In this document: piece by piece, positions 12,626 through 12,695 of the stretch | How the letters are laid out: every line of letters starts with the position of its first letter | Position numbering within the stretch: the first letter of the stretch is position 1 | Assembly (NCBI GenBank): GCA_902803245.1 | Contig: CADCPJ010000212.1 | Span: 1 to 12,695, forward strand | DNA from: an uncultured Lachnospiraceae bacterium | Lineage (GTDB): Bacteria; Bacillota; Clostridia; Lachnospirales; Lachnospiraceae | Direction of reading: 5' to 3' | DNA length: 12,695 bases | Translations under genes and position numbers: made by a program | The notes under the pieces: generated by a model | Databases searched by the model: none | The model's input: the letters and a program-made list of their open reading frames with translations, nothing else | Told to the model about the DNA's origin: nothing

Positions 12626-12695
12626 ATGAGTTCCATATTGATTCTTCCGATGTATAATACGATACTCCTCCCCGATGTGGATTACCGCCTGAGCG
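12626..12695 (+). CDS. lon: Lon protease (endopeptidase La), N-terminal fragment
   Basis: ATG 12626 follows AGGAGG (12613-12618) with seven bases between. The 23 visible codons read MSSILILPMYNTILLPDVDYRLS and run off the right edge. An ILP-x-x-N/D-x-x-LLP-type opening is typical of the LAN (substrate-binding) domain at the start of ATP-dependent Lon proteases. A heat-shock operator just upstream fits a stress protease. Only the extreme N-terminus is visible, so the AAA+ and Ser-Lys protease parts cannot be checked; another protein with a Lon-type N-terminal domain is possible. Confidence 0.65.
   Translation, partial: MSSILILPMYNTILLPDVDYRLS

Overview
The window looks like chromosomal DNA of a fairly GC-rich, low-complexity-repeat-bearing Firmicute, most likely a Clostridia/Lachnospiraceae-type anaerobe. 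This rests on consensus Shine-Dalgarno sites, a CIRCE (HrcA) operator, a LicD/CDP-polyol surface-polymer operon, a potABCD operon and the style of the secreted transglutaminase-like protein. The assignment is inferred from gene content only; no 16S or marker search was possible.

Region 1 (1-6364, plus strand) is a surface-polymer operon entering from the left: licD-family gene (3' part) - CDP-glycerol-type polymerase 1 - IspD/TarI-like cytidylyltransferase - CDP-glycerol-type polymerase 2 - family 2 glycosyltransferase - NAD-dependent epimerase/dehydratase, closed by a bidirectional terminator at 6343-6364. Together these could activate a polyol phosphate as a CDP derivative, transfer it onto a carrier or glycan, and decorate it (teichoic-acid or phospho-capsule-like polymer). 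The notable feature is translational: three intergenic gaps are filled by micro-ORFs whose starts and stops overlap (ATGA, GTGA, TGATG or TAATG). The most striking is 1831-2079, where nine tandem copies of a 20-bp unit each encode a complete six-codon ORF whose stop shares one base with the next start; the chain is anchored on the upstream gene's stop and handed to the cytidylyltransferase start through a 23-codon micro-ORF.

Region 2 (6380-10257, minus strand) is a compact potABCD spermidine/putrescine ABC-transporter operon with all genes overlapping, an extended -10 promoter, a TTG start for potA, and a terminator-like hairpin in its leader. Region 3 (10141-10536) is a divergent control region with nested inverted repeats. 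Region 4 (10537-12166, plus) is a secreted transglutaminase-like protein with a B-repeat-like segment and a C-terminal ricin-type/beta-trefoil-like region, ending in a strong terminator.

Region 5 (12181-12695, plus) starts with a 26-bp tandem repeat that runs into the -35 of a strong promoter. A near-perfect CIRCE operator follows, then a roughly 255-nt structured leader with two mutually exclusive hairpins (an antiterminator-like stem and a terminator-like stem plus T-tract), and finally the first 23 codons of what looks like lon (endopeptidase La). The two candidate control systems worth testing are the micro-ORF relay in region 1 and the CIRCE-plus-attenuator leader in region 5.
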